Positions 33,205 through 43,811 of a stretch of 64,000 nt of DNA are shown piece by piece. Origin of the DNA: Cyrtodaria siliqua. Its lineage: Eukaryota; Mollusca; Bivalvia; Adapedonta; Hiatellidae. The stretch's first letter is position 1, and each line of letters begins with the position of its first letter. The stretch covers positions 62,001-126,000 of the forward strand of contig JAWPHD010005099.1 in NCBI GenBank assembly GCA_037043455.1. Reading direction: 5' to 3'. The translations under genes and the position numbers were made by a program. The notes under the pieces are model-generated. The model ran no database searches. It saw only the letters and a list, made by a program, of their open reading frames with translations, and was not told where the DNA came from.

Positions 33205-34490
33205 ATTGCGAAAATACTATTAAAAATTGGCAAAAAAGAAAATTAACGTTCTTTGGAAAAATTCAGATAATTAAAACACTTTTGTTGCCGAAGTTTCTAT
33301 TTCTTGTTCAGTCATTGGTAAAGCCGCAAGATATTTTAAATAAATTAATTTCAATGAATTTTTCATTCCTTTGGTGTGGAAAACGCGAAAAAATAAAAAG
33401 GACTACATTAATAGGTGACAAATTGAGCGGCGGTATTGAAATGTGCTATCATGCATCTTTCTTTATATCACTTAAAACAAAATGGGTTAAGTCTTTAACA
33501 GATAATGAGGAAGCTAACTGGAAGGTTTTACCAAGATATTTTCTGGATACCTTTGGTGAAAATTATTTGATTTTTCATATGAATATAGATAATAATAAAA
33601 TGATCCCGAATTACCAGACTATACCGGACTTTTATGTCGATTTGATCAAAAGTTGGATACACGTAAGCCAAACAACTTCCATGAAATTTGATAATTTTGA
33701 AGTCATAAGAAAACAAATAATTTGTGGAAACAAAGCACTGAAAACAAATGGCAAAGGTCTGATTTTCAAAAACTGGATTAAATCAGGTCTGATTTTCATA
33801 AATGATATAATAAATGAAAATGGTGAAATAGTAGAAACTCTTATACTAGATAAACTGGCCGATAAATCAAACTGGATATCACCAATAAATACATTCAAAC
33901 AAGTAATTCCAAAGGCATGGAAAAAATACTAAAATTGGAGCATTCAAAATTGATTTTCATAAATGATATAATATATGAAAATGGTGAAATAGCAGAAACA
34001 CTTATACTAGATAAACTGGCCGATAAATCAAACTGGATATCTCAAATAAATACAGTCAAACAAGTACTTCCAAAGGCATGGAAAAAAATATTAAAATTGG
34101 AGCATTCAAAAATGACTCGTGTTAAAACAGAACTTAAACTACAGATTTATTTCGCAAAAGGAAAAGCATAGGATAATAAGAAAATGTATAAATGATTAGT
34201 AAATAAAAAGTTCTCTAAACCATATGTTCATACTTATTGGAATACATACTTTACTACTACATTCATCTGGAAACATGTGTATAAACATATTCACACGTTA
34301 AACGATAACCGAATTAAGCAGTTTAAGTATAAACTAATACACCGAATTGTTCCTTCTATGGAAATGCAATATATATGGAAGATCAGCGCAAATCCATTTT
34401 GTCGAGTATGTGGTGAAACGGAAACATATAAACACCTTTTCATTGACTGTGAAGAAAAAAGTATGATAATGACCCCTTGGAAACGGCCGA
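33205..34490 (+). pseudogene. LINE C-terminal region with zinc-knuckle-like motif
   Basis: Follows the reverse transcriptase: KNWQKRKLTFFGKIQIIKTL and FLFLVQSLVKPQDILNKL are typical L1/Tx1 sequence after the thumb. It ends with FCRVCGETETYKHLFIDC, a CxxC...H...C finger found at the end of many such ORFs. A 161-bp tandem duplication (33790-33950 and 33951-34111) repeats the IFINDII to KAWKK segment and breaks the frame. Confidence 0.88.
33790..34111. repeat. 161-bp tandem duplication inside the LINE
   Basis: TGATTTTCATAAATGATATA starts at 33790 and again at 33951. The two units differ at about a dozen positions (AATAAATG/ATATATG, TAGTAG/TAGCAG), so the duplication is not recent or was present in the source element. 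Confidence 0.9.
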
Positions 34491-34511
34491 GCACGACACA
34501 TACGAAATATT

Positions 34512-34690
34512 GCAGTCTCGGTTTGATTGAGACTGTACATGAGCGGTAGTGAAATATGCTAGCTACCGCTCACGCCCTCTAGCCCCGGGTTGAGCAGAAC
34601 TCAATATTCATAAAATCAATAGTACACAATTTTAACCATCCCAAAGATGGCATGCATACGGCGGTGGACATGGAGTTATATGCTTCCCCA
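34512..34690 (-). mobile_element. Dispersed repeat 'GCTTAAGCCGGTG' family fragment inserted in the LINE
   Basis: The segment TCGGTTTGATTGAGACTGTA with GCTACCGCTCACGCCCTCTA is the reverse complement of the family's middle part. It is very like 38786-38870. LINE coding sequence stops before it (HLFIDCEEKS) and resumes after it (VEPFWEKITYLFKTCGI at about 34735), so the insertion came after the LINE had landed or was present in its parent. The exact right border is unclear. Confidence 0.7.
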
Positions 34691-34699
34691 TGTCGTACG

Positions 34700-35087
34700 G
34701 CGTATGGTCCCAGTATCTAATATAATTAAATTAGAAGTTGAACCTTTTTGGGAAAAGATAACATATTTGTTCAAAACATGTGGCATCTCTGCGACAATGA
34801 AAATGCTTAAAAATATTGTAATCGGATATAAAATAAACTCTAATGAATATTATGACGTAAACGAGATTTTAGCACTTGTTGGGTTCTGTATATTTAAATC
34901 ATATTTTATAAGCGAGTGTAAAACAAACCGTGTGGATATATTTGCCTTGTTTAAATACCAATACTCTATTTTATTCCGTTATATTAAGGAGCGCTGCAAA
35001 TCATTCATCACACGAATAGTACAATTGTTTTACAAGTTATTGATTGATATCGAATTCGCTTGTACGACACAACTATACTTAATGTAA
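34700..35087 (+). pseudogene. LINE C-terminal tail segment
   Basis: An open frame reading VEPFWEKITYLFKTCGISAT, IGYKINSNEYYDVNEILALV, ALFKYQYSILFRYIKERCKS and ending at TQLYLM. In related elements this segment directly follows the zinc-finger block, so it is the displaced end of the same ORF. Confidence 0.75.
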
Positions 35088-35215
35088 GTGATCAGAAAGT
35101 GATATGTAATGCATATATTATATACAAATGTTTATATGTGTAATACTGTTATTATTGTTGTAAATATCAATAAAGTTTGATAAAAAATAAAAAAATAAAA
35201 AAAAAAATAAAAAAT

Positions 35216-35229
35216 ACATTATTAATTAT
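35216..35229. repeat. Target-site duplication of the LINE, right
   Basis: ACATTATTAATTAT, identical to 31271-31284. Confidence 0.85.
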
Positions 35230-35309
35230 AAATTCATAATATGATGCTTTAAGACTCTTATCGATGCTTATTTTATGATTGTTGTATACTTTATATAAAT
35301 AGAGACCAA

Positions 35310-35790
35310 TAGCACGTATACATTATAAGTGTGCTAGCATCTCAGAACATACTTTTATATACTGCATTAGCGATATGTTACCTGAAACGTATTAACAACC
35401 ACATAAACAAGTGTTTAATTGGAAAAGTATGATGGCTTAATCATGTTTTTTTATATATAAAACAGGGCTATATTTTACATCAGGATTTGTGATGTCCCGT
35501 TTTAAAGGGACTGGAGGTAATTGGAAAGCAATATGGGTGTCAATTCAACTGCGAACACAAATCATCAAAATGTGCTTCAGACTGATATTCAATGTGCATG
35601 CACACTAAACTAGGCACCATGACACGCATGATTTAATTATCTTTAATGAAACAGTCTGCTATGGAAAATCGACGACTCTAAAATGTCGATGTAAAAAAAT
35701 AATTATTATAATGCTTTAAGACTTTTATTTATGCTTGTTTTATGATCGTAGTATACTTTATATGAATTATATGAACAACTGATAGCAATA
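35310..35790. repeat. Local tandem duplication, copy 2 (uninterrupted)
   Basis: An intact counterpart of the copy split by the LINE. At the insertion point it reads TAATTATTATAATGCTTTAA without the LINE, the pre-insertion state. Confidence 0.85.
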
Positions 35791-36639
35791 TAAACCTAAT
35801 TTAAATTCATATTTATGATATAACAACAAATATAACAGCCGATCGCGAGTCGTCAAGATATCACGAAGTAATTCATAAACAATAATAAAATCGAAAGTAA
35901 CTAGTGGCTTCATTTCACACAAATGAACACACTATTTTACATGTAAAACTGAATCATTTTATGAGGCTACTTATTTGACAACGCTTTTCCAGAACGTCTC
36001 CAGTCCTTTATTTTTATAACTATATATTATTCGAGAAATAAAACGAAAATGATCAGTATCTTTTTAAATTTCGGATTGTTGTCTGTCGATAACAATTTAT
36101 TTTAATACATTACCTAATTCACTAGTTTGCTTCATATACAAGTAATTATAAAGGTCGAACAATTTAGACAGTCGACCAAAACATGTATTAAAATAGGTGG
36201 CTCTAATGTAGAGAGTATCGCTCAAGCCGGTGGTATGGTCTCGGTATGGTAATATTTCAGTGCACTGAGATACACACACAAAATACACTGTTTTCGAGTC
36301 GTTGGCATTTATTCCACAACTAAGGTAAACATACCTGGAAATGTTTTCCTTGAAGCAAAAGTCCTGAAAATCAAACGTCTTAAGCTCTATAGATATACTT
36401 GATTTTTAACAAATTTCACTTCCGTACACAGATATCCATTCCACAATGTTCATCATATCTCTGTGAGTAGGCAGATGGCGTTATGCCGTTCTCTCCACAT
36501 TCAGCAAAATAGTCCTTTAAAACAAAGCTCTGCGCCAAAACATTATGATTTATCAAATGGCATAGTGAACACAGTATTCAAACAAACAAACATCCGCAAG
36601 TAACCAGGACCTGAATAGTTAACACATTAGTTTTAAAAG

Positions 36640-36825
36640 TACTACTTTCGTAGGTAACGACCCGGACGCAAAATAATACTGACACCATATGGGGGCGCCG
36701 TGAGTGGTGTTGGATGAGTGGTGTTGAACTTATATAACCTGTCATGAACAGTCTCATTAAAACCGACTCTGCTACTTTTCTCCCTTGTTTGTGTTCGTTG
36801 CTTCCATACTACGACGAACTCATCA
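36640..36825 (+). mobile_element. Dispersed repeat 'GCTTAAGCCGGTG' family, partial copy
   Basis: Contains GTGTTGAACTTATATAACCT, CATGAACAGTCTCATTAAAA, CCGACTCTGCTACTTTTCTC and TTGTTTGTGTTCGTTGCTTC. The matching left part (GTATCGCTCAAGCCGGTGGT) lies about 400 bp upstream at 36190-36240, so the copy is split by inserted sequence relative to 13180-13345. Confidence 0.68.
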
Positions 36826-37020
36826 AAGGTCCATAATTGTATAAATGACGAACGCATGCGCCAAATCGTTCCTGTACAGATACTAAATATACATTTAGAT
36901 GTGACAGAAACATGTGGAAATGATTACAACATTTACTGAGATGACATTGTGAAGTTGTGTGAATGTAATTTAATTAGACATTACGTGGTAATTCCATTCA
37001 TTCCATTAAGCGATAGGAAA

Positions 37021-37662
37021 GCTTATATTAGCAAGATATTATAAAAGATATGTCGACAATGAAACATGAATAAAAACAGTTTTTACTGAATAAATGCGAT
37101 GACTTGTTAAACATTACCTATTAAAACATTTAAGCCAAAATTAAGATTTCATTTCATACCAAAGCCAACTCTGTTTTCGCTTTTTGGAGAAGGCGTTGGA
37201 GTGGTATGAAAGATAATACACGGACCACGTAATGAGGATGTCTCTTTTGGAAATAGGGTCATAAATAACTACGCAGCATGTCTATGTTGTCAGACACAAT
37301 TGACGTCCTACGCAGTAATAGGAGAAAAACCGGTGTTGGAATATGCTTATATTAGCAAGATATTATAAAAGATATGTCGACAATGAAACATGAATAAAAA
37401 CAGTTTTTACTGAATAAATGCGATGACTTGTTAAACATTACCTATTAAAACATTTAAGCCAAAATTAAGATTTCATTTCATACCAAAGCCAACTCTGTTT
37501 TCGCTTTTTGGAGAAGGCGTTGGATGTGGTATGAAAGATAATACACGGACCACGTAATGAGGATGTCTCTTCTGGAAATAGGGTCATAAATTACAACGCA
37601 ACATGGCTATGTTGTCAGACACAATTGACGTCCTACGCAGTAACCGGTGTTGGAATATGCGT
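37021..37662. repeat. 324-bp tandem duplication
   Basis: GCTTATATTAGCAAGATATT begins at 37021 and again at 37345. The two units are nearly identical (visible changes: GGAGTGG/GGATGTGG, TCTTTTGG/TCTTCTGG, a few in CTACGCAGCATG/CAACGCAACATG). No counterpart duplication is seen in copy A, so it is younger than the large duplication. Confidence 0.9.
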
Positions 37663-38049
37663 AGTTATAATGATTAATATCTATTGACTATTACGTGAAA
37701 ATACACAATAAAATAAAATTTAAAGATTGGCAGACTGACGAAAGGAAACGAATTATTCGTTTTTTATTTGTATTCAGTTATAGATTTCATATGATTTCCA
37801 ATATTGTCTTATCGTTTCATGTGAGACATAATGCAAGAAAAAGAAATGTACACCCATATTACCGTCATGAACTATCCCAAGCCCTGTGCAGACGTCTGAG
37901 CTTGAAATAATAACAACGTCTTTCATAACAGAGTATATATACCAAGTTATGTGAAAACATATGTGAAAATGACCCTCAGTATAACGTTTCATTTAAAACA
38001 AAGTATGAAAAGAGAAATTTGGGAATAGTCGAACAAGATAAATACAAAA

Positions 38050-38790
38050 AAAAATGCAGTCTTCCTTTTTTCGATCTATGGTGATGTGATTTACAAACTT
38101 CGTTAGATCCTTAGTCATAATCACTTTCATACAATCTGTATTAACCTTGTTAAACAAAAGAGGTTATGACCCTATCATTTTGCAACCCAATGCATGTTTA
38201 ATGGTTGATCCATTTACAGTTGGCCACTATGCTTTCACCTTTGATTGTGCATTGACCGGACATATTGTGGACCCTTTGATGACGTCTACATAAATCCTTA
38301 TAGGACGTTAGCGTTTGATGTTTGTCTTTAATCTTGTAATGTCGTACCCTTAACGAGTTCTTCTCTAATTGCTCTGGCTTCTGGCAAGTTAATGAGTACT
38401 TATTTTGTGGCTTTCTATGCTTCTGTTATTTATATTTTATATACATGATCATTTATGTGTTTTACCTATATTGCCTAGTAATGCCGCCTTGTTGTTAGAG
38501 ATTATAATCTGGCGGGGATATCTTTATTTACACGTTTCCGTTTATTGGGATGACAATAGATGAAAGTGAAGTTTGTTGCACCGAAAAACCTGGTTTAACC
38601 TCCAGTGGCCTAATTTGCCACTGACCGTTCCAATGCGGTAGCCCTATTGTCAACCCTTGTGTGTTTGTGATGTTTTATCTTGCCTTTTATTTATCTTTAT
38701 ATACAGCTGTTCTTTTTTCTTTGTGTGTTTGTGGTTGACTGTCGTCCTTAAATGCTACTATTTCTGTTCGAGTTTTTTATCTAGTTTGAT
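38050..38790 (+). mobile_element. YLDD element copy: degraded C-terminal coding part plus 3' tail
   Basis: Starts with TATGGTGATGTGATTTACAA (YGDVIYKLR, then a stop), and continues with degraded codons for the family C-terminus (FTVGHYAFTFDCALTGHIVD in one frame). The tail follows: CTGGCGGGGATATCTTTATT, GACCGTTCCAATGCGGTAGC. Copy A of the segmental duplication lacks it at about 14.61 kb, so it is a presence/absence insertion. Confidence 0.88.
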
Positions 38791-38870
38791 TGAGACTGTT
38801 CATGAATGGTAGGGAAACGTGCTTGCTACCGTTCACGCCACCTAGACCCGGGTTGAGCAAAACTTAAAAG
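38786..38870 (-). mobile_element. Dispersed repeat 'GCTTAAGCCGGTG' family fragment
   Basis: Minus-strand fragment with GTTTGATTGAGACTGTTCAT and GCTACCGTTCACGCCACCTA, closest to 34512-34600. It abuts the end of the retroelement tail. Confidence 0.65.
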
Positions 38871-41373
38871 ACATAATTTAAAAACGTACTCCGTACTATC
38901 CTCCACCACCACTCCATTCCTACTCCTAGACAGACGTCTGAAAATGAAATAATAAAACCGTTCGATATGTTGTTCAGTTTTCATCGACGAGTATAAATAC
39001 CTCGTTTGTTACAATAAAACAGAGGAAAAAATTCAATTGTTAGTGTATTTGACCTTTTGAGCCCCCATGGGACCCCTGGGCGTAGAGTCAAAAGTTTGCT
39101 CTTGCTCGTCTTTATTATAAGGGGAATTCATACACTAAATATGGTTTAACTCCGCACGATGATGGGATAACGGACGGACGGAAGAGCAGAGGCATTAACA
39201 ATTCCCCTAATGCTTTTTGTAAATATACCTTTACATGTAAGTGCAGCAGTAAAGCATCCACTCGAATGCACATTTTACTCTCAGCAGCTATCAGAGCGAC
39301 ATTATTTGTATGGATTTCGAATCAACAAGGCTTCCTCTACCAAGCTTTATCCTACGATTCAGCGAGGGGTAGTGTATGCATTGCTTTATTAGTTCGCAGA
39401 TTATGTTTCATTTTTATTGTAGATGCGTGTGATTATAGAGGAATACAATGCATTTCTGATATTTAGAATGGAAACATTTATTTATTAATGGTTTCTGGCA
39501 GATACGATATGCGCACTTCACCTCTGTTAGCTATTATAAATGCGGTGTGTGTTGTTTATATTTGTTTGTTTGTTTGTTGCAATTCGTTTGAAGAAGAAAC
39601 TGCAAATACAACATTTATGTAATAACATAATGGTACAATGAACTATGACGTCGTGACATTTAAATATCTAACTGTGATACTAAGGTTTTTGTTTCGTGAC
39701 AACCATAAATTACTTTCTTACTTTTGTGCACGTTCGTGTGCGTTCTGTTTTGGTGTCTTCATTTGCCCAGTATGGTGAAATTGCTTTTTTTAACTCATCA
39801 TAGACTTTACCGATTTCAATAAACTACCACTCATTTTGTTAGTTAAGTTAGTTCCATTCCAACTGTATACTTTTCACAGGAACTTTTAGAAAGAAAGAAA
39901 TCCGGCAGAGTGCATTTTGGCATGAGGGATTTTGCCCAGCAGGGTAATAATAATATCCTCTGGGGAAACATTCTCACTGTCACCCTCTCATGAATATGAC
40001 ATTTATATGACATGAATTGAGGAGCTTACATGAGTACTTATGTATTATTGAATTTATTAACGAGTAGGCCAATATCATTTGTTGTTACGCCTTGATGACT
40101 TTATACGAAACAGTTGGCAAATAGGAATGAAATCCGTATTTCGAGCATTATATCACTTTTTCAAAGAGTTTGGGTTATTCAGCAATAAATCTGTTAGCAT
40201 TTTAGATCTATTAATCCCATTAGTCTAATCGTCGCTAAGCGTCAGAAAGAGTGCCGTAATGGCGTCATTGACATCAAGTTATACCATAAGTGATTCATGA
40301 TATTAAAGAAACTAACCCACTAAATAACTGAAAATTGACACTTAAAAATCGAAACTCTTTCCAGGTGTTCAGATCGTATAATGATGTATATGTGACGAGT
40401 AAAAGTATAGTTTTATTGACGGGTTTTTAAAATACATGTGATTGAATATGCGTAAAATGAATTATGAGTTAGTAAATCCAGTTTCAGTGTTTGCCATGGC
40501 TGGCTAAAGCCGATTATAGTGTGACTATAGAGTTTGGATTCTCAAAATATGTAAGTTATATATACTGAAACAAAACGGAAACCCAACTCGGGAATTTCCG
40601 CTATATATAGTATGTTCAATATGCTGCTGTTAATCGAATGGTACATGGCTACGGAAAACCATTCCTTTAGGAAAATAGGATGAAACAACACATAACTCAG
40701 CAAATAATATTTCTTCAACATTTCATTATTGACAGCGCACGCGTTTGGCTCAAGCATGTTAGCAAACATAGGATGCAAAAGTTTGAGAACGTTAAATACA
40801 GTAATGAAATGGCTCAGGTTTTAAAGAGAACTTCAACATTTATGAATTTCTTGCTAAAAATTGTACTGTGATTAAAACGTCTACAAAATCACAGTTGTGT
40901 CCTTTCCCTAACTAACTGCAACTGTTTTGATTTTTTACAACACATCTGGGAATTTCTTTAGAATATTATGTGGAATTAAGTGTGCAATATATACTATATA
41001 TAGCGGAAATTTCGAGTTGCGTTTCTTTTCCGCTTCAACATGTTCAGTATACATACTGCGTCGTCAGTTAGTTAGAAACGGTGTACATCTGATCTTTAAT
41101 TTGGCTCTTGTTGGCGGGATAGCAACTTTAATGATATGACTTTATTACCCTCACAGAAGCCATATTATGGTGCTTTTTTGCTGACATTAATGTAATAGCG
41201 TTTATCAGTGTCTTAACATTATATTGTTAAGCTATATGTACCTAATCGATGAGACAGATTCTGGTTATGGATATGGGTTCTTAGATAACACATGTATATT
41301 GTCCTAAGTTAATAATGCACTCATGTCATTGTAAAGGACATTTGATCTGCTTCATATATGAGTTAAAATAATA

Positions 41374-42705
41374 GTCCACTCAGCCTTACCACTCAACATC
41401 AAACTAATTGCAACAGAAATAATGATTTACGGATTTTCTGATAGTGACATATTTTGCGAAAAATCATAAAAAAGTCTAGAAAAATCTAGATAGGGGAATA
41501 CGTTTTGTATAGCTCCTATATTTACGCTTTTCATAAAACAACACCAGATTTAGAGTTATTTATGGCTGCTGCAATTTTATTTGGAATAAGACATTTTATA
41601 ATGTATTATACTATTAAGACCTTAATTAATCATAACAATTACATCTTTGAACAATTACAATGTACAGGTATATTGTAACACTGTTTGTTGAAAATTACGC
41701 CACCCACTGAAATCACAATAGAGAAATTGCATATCAAAGGAAAAACTATGTCCGATATTTTTAGCCTTCTTTATATGCATTTCTAGTTACAGTTTAAGAC
41801 AAATACTCAAATTAAGATTGATGATTAAGTGTTGGGTTAATATATTGGCCTCTATATGGTAGCCGTCAGCATTGTCGGCAGCTATTGATATATCATTGTT
41901 AGCCCATTCCTTGATAATTTAATTTTGGAAGTACTGAAATTAAGATTCATGGTGAAGCCATGGGTGTTGGTGTGGGGGTGGTATGTTTGGGTGGAGGGCG
42001 GATGCTATATTGACCACTTTATTGTATCTGTCGGCAATGATTTATTAATACATTGTTAGCGTTATTGTTAGCCTCATTCGGAATGGTCATAACAACGTAC
42101 GCTGTAACTGCGCACAATTATTGAAAATACCATATTAATAGTCATAATAGAGCTAAAAGGTTTTTATACAATTCTGTAAATATAAGTAACCGATCCTACA
42201 TAAAACTAGCACAACACCATGGGTAAATATTCTTATATTGTTTAACATATTATACTATAGTAATTGATGCTGCAGTATTATACTTGTAAGTTATACTACG
42301 TCTATTCCAATATTCGCAATGTTAATTACTAGTATATTAATAACTCATAGCTTTCACTATTGAATGATAATGCCAAATCTAGTACAACATCACAGCAATC
42401 TTGAATACCCCTTACCGATTTATATATTATTTGCAACTTGATTTGCATGAGCATGAGCCCTTTTTAGGGTAGATCATTATAGACACATGATATGGTACCC
42501 CACCCAGTCACATTATACTGACACCAGGCCGACCAGTCCTAGGACTACCCTTTCTATGCTGATATGCTGAGCGTCCAGCAATGGAGCTTCTAGTATTATT
42601 TTTCTAAAGTCATTGGTATGACCCCGCTGGGTATTGAACCGACGGCCTCCTGCATGCGAGGCGGATGCTCTATACCATTACGCCACCACTGCGGACTATA
42701 ACGGG
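41374..42705. mobile_element. 1.33-kb insertion specific to duplication copy B
   Basis: Copy A reads AAAATAATGGGAATGTTATG (17380); copy B has the left part at 41366 and the right part at 42704, with 1.33 kb between. The insert is AT-rich, has no long open frame, and ends with a minus-strand SINE. It may be several nested insertions. No terminal inverted repeat was found. Confidence 0.65.
42465..42698 (-). mobile_element. tRNA-derived SINE
   Basis: On the minus strand the head reads GTGGTGGCGTAATGGTATAG AGC (A-box) and, after an anticodon-arm-like segment, GTCGGTTCAATACCC (B-box), then GCGGGGTCATACCAATGAC. The body continues with AGGACTGGTCGGCCTGGTGT and TGACTGGGTGGGGTACCATA. The tRNA part is at 42619-42694. 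Confidence 0.82.
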
Positions 42706-42740
42706 AATGTTAAGTGATACCACTACAATAGTTTGTTATT

Positions 42741-42860
42741 TAAGGAATGTTTTTCATTTTTGGCGATGTTACGATGATACGCGGTTTTATACAAAAGTTG
42801 TGACCCATCATTGACGTGTTATGCTTCGATAACATCGCAAAAAATGAAAAACAATCCTTA
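42741..42860. mobile_element. Foldback (MITE-like) hairpin, 120 bp
   Basis: TAAGGAATGTTTTTCATTTT followed by TGGCGATGTTA is mirrored by TAACATCGCAAAAAATGAAA followed by AACAATCCTTA. The arms are at least 31 bp with three mismatches. It is absent from copy A of the duplication. Confidence 0.82.
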
Positions 42861-42869
42861 TAATTAAAA

Positions 42870-43495
42870 CTTATATCAATGGTAATCTTATTTTGTTTCA
42901 CAAGCCCCTGTTTCTAGTGGCGTACCTGCTTTTATGCACTGCAGACCCCGGCCGAGAACCTTTTCCATGATATGTTCCAGCGGAAAAAGGTTCAAAATGT
43001 CGGTTGTTCTTATTAATTCAGATTTTTAAAAATAACATTACTACACATAGTCATCATGCAGTAGCGTTACGATTGTAATATTAAGCTAAAGAGTTTACCT
43101 TTACTGACTATATTAATCTGTATTATGCTAGCTCACATCTGTTTAAATCCTTTGTTTATTTACCTATTTATTTTCGTTATGTGACGATAACGGTTTCAAA
43201 AAGGGACAAAATGTAACGTTTCGTTGCGTCATCGTGGCTAGGAATGAAACATAGATACACAAAACGATGGCGCGTAGCCAGTTGGAAGCTCGGAAGCCGG
43301 AACCGTTCCACATTTTTTCCTGATATAGTGTTTGGAAGCCCGAGCATACCCCGGACGCATTTTGCCGCTCAAATAAAATGTTAGGCTTTCACTGCAGTCT
43401 GCGCATGCGCAACTGGAAATATTTTATTTTGACGTGTTATTGAGAAATAACAGGACACTTTTAAAAATGACTAACCAATCACTGAGAATGCAGTT
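42870..43495. other. Copy-B-specific non-coding stretch
   Basis: Present only in copy B, between the hairpin and the point where homology to copy A resumes (ATGGTTGCCGTCATATGGGT). It has no open frame or repeat that I recognise. Confidence 0.5.
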
Positions 43496-43811
43496 TGTAA
43501 TTATTATGGTGTAATGGTTGCCGTCATATGGGTATTTAGTAAATACTGCTGTAGATGTCTATGCATAATGAACAGACCAGCAACGCAATACACGTGTTTG
43601 TGTGATGCTTTACTCTTTACTCTCTAAGTTGGAGTTGTAAACATCATCTTACTCTGTTGGCATACAATTAAAGGAACTACAATGAAATTAATAGAAAAAA
43701 CGTAAAATAAAACATGTTTGTCTTTCCTGTTTCAGCACTTCCATGGTAGTATATCATCACGCAAATGGATATATAAACATACGGATGTAACTGAAGTGGT
43801 GAACATTGGAA

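Larger units (their letters stand above)
31285..35215 (+). mobile_element. L1/Tx1-type LINE, 5'-truncated and mutated
   Basis: About 3.9 kb. It begins inside the AP endonuclease domain and runs through the reverse transcriptase, a C-terminal CCHC-type region and an A-rich tail (AATAAAGTTTGATAAAAAAT then A/T-rich, 35170-35215). A 14-bp target-site duplication flanks it. Several frameshifts and stops, a deletion over reverse-transcriptase motif C and an internal duplication make it inactive. It interrupts copy 1 of a local duplication, which independently fixes both borders. Confidence 0.93.

Noticed and set aside
42619..42694. Functional tRNA gene on the minus strand
   Set aside because: The A- and B-boxes are good, but the acceptor and anticodon arms do not pair properly and a SINE body follows.
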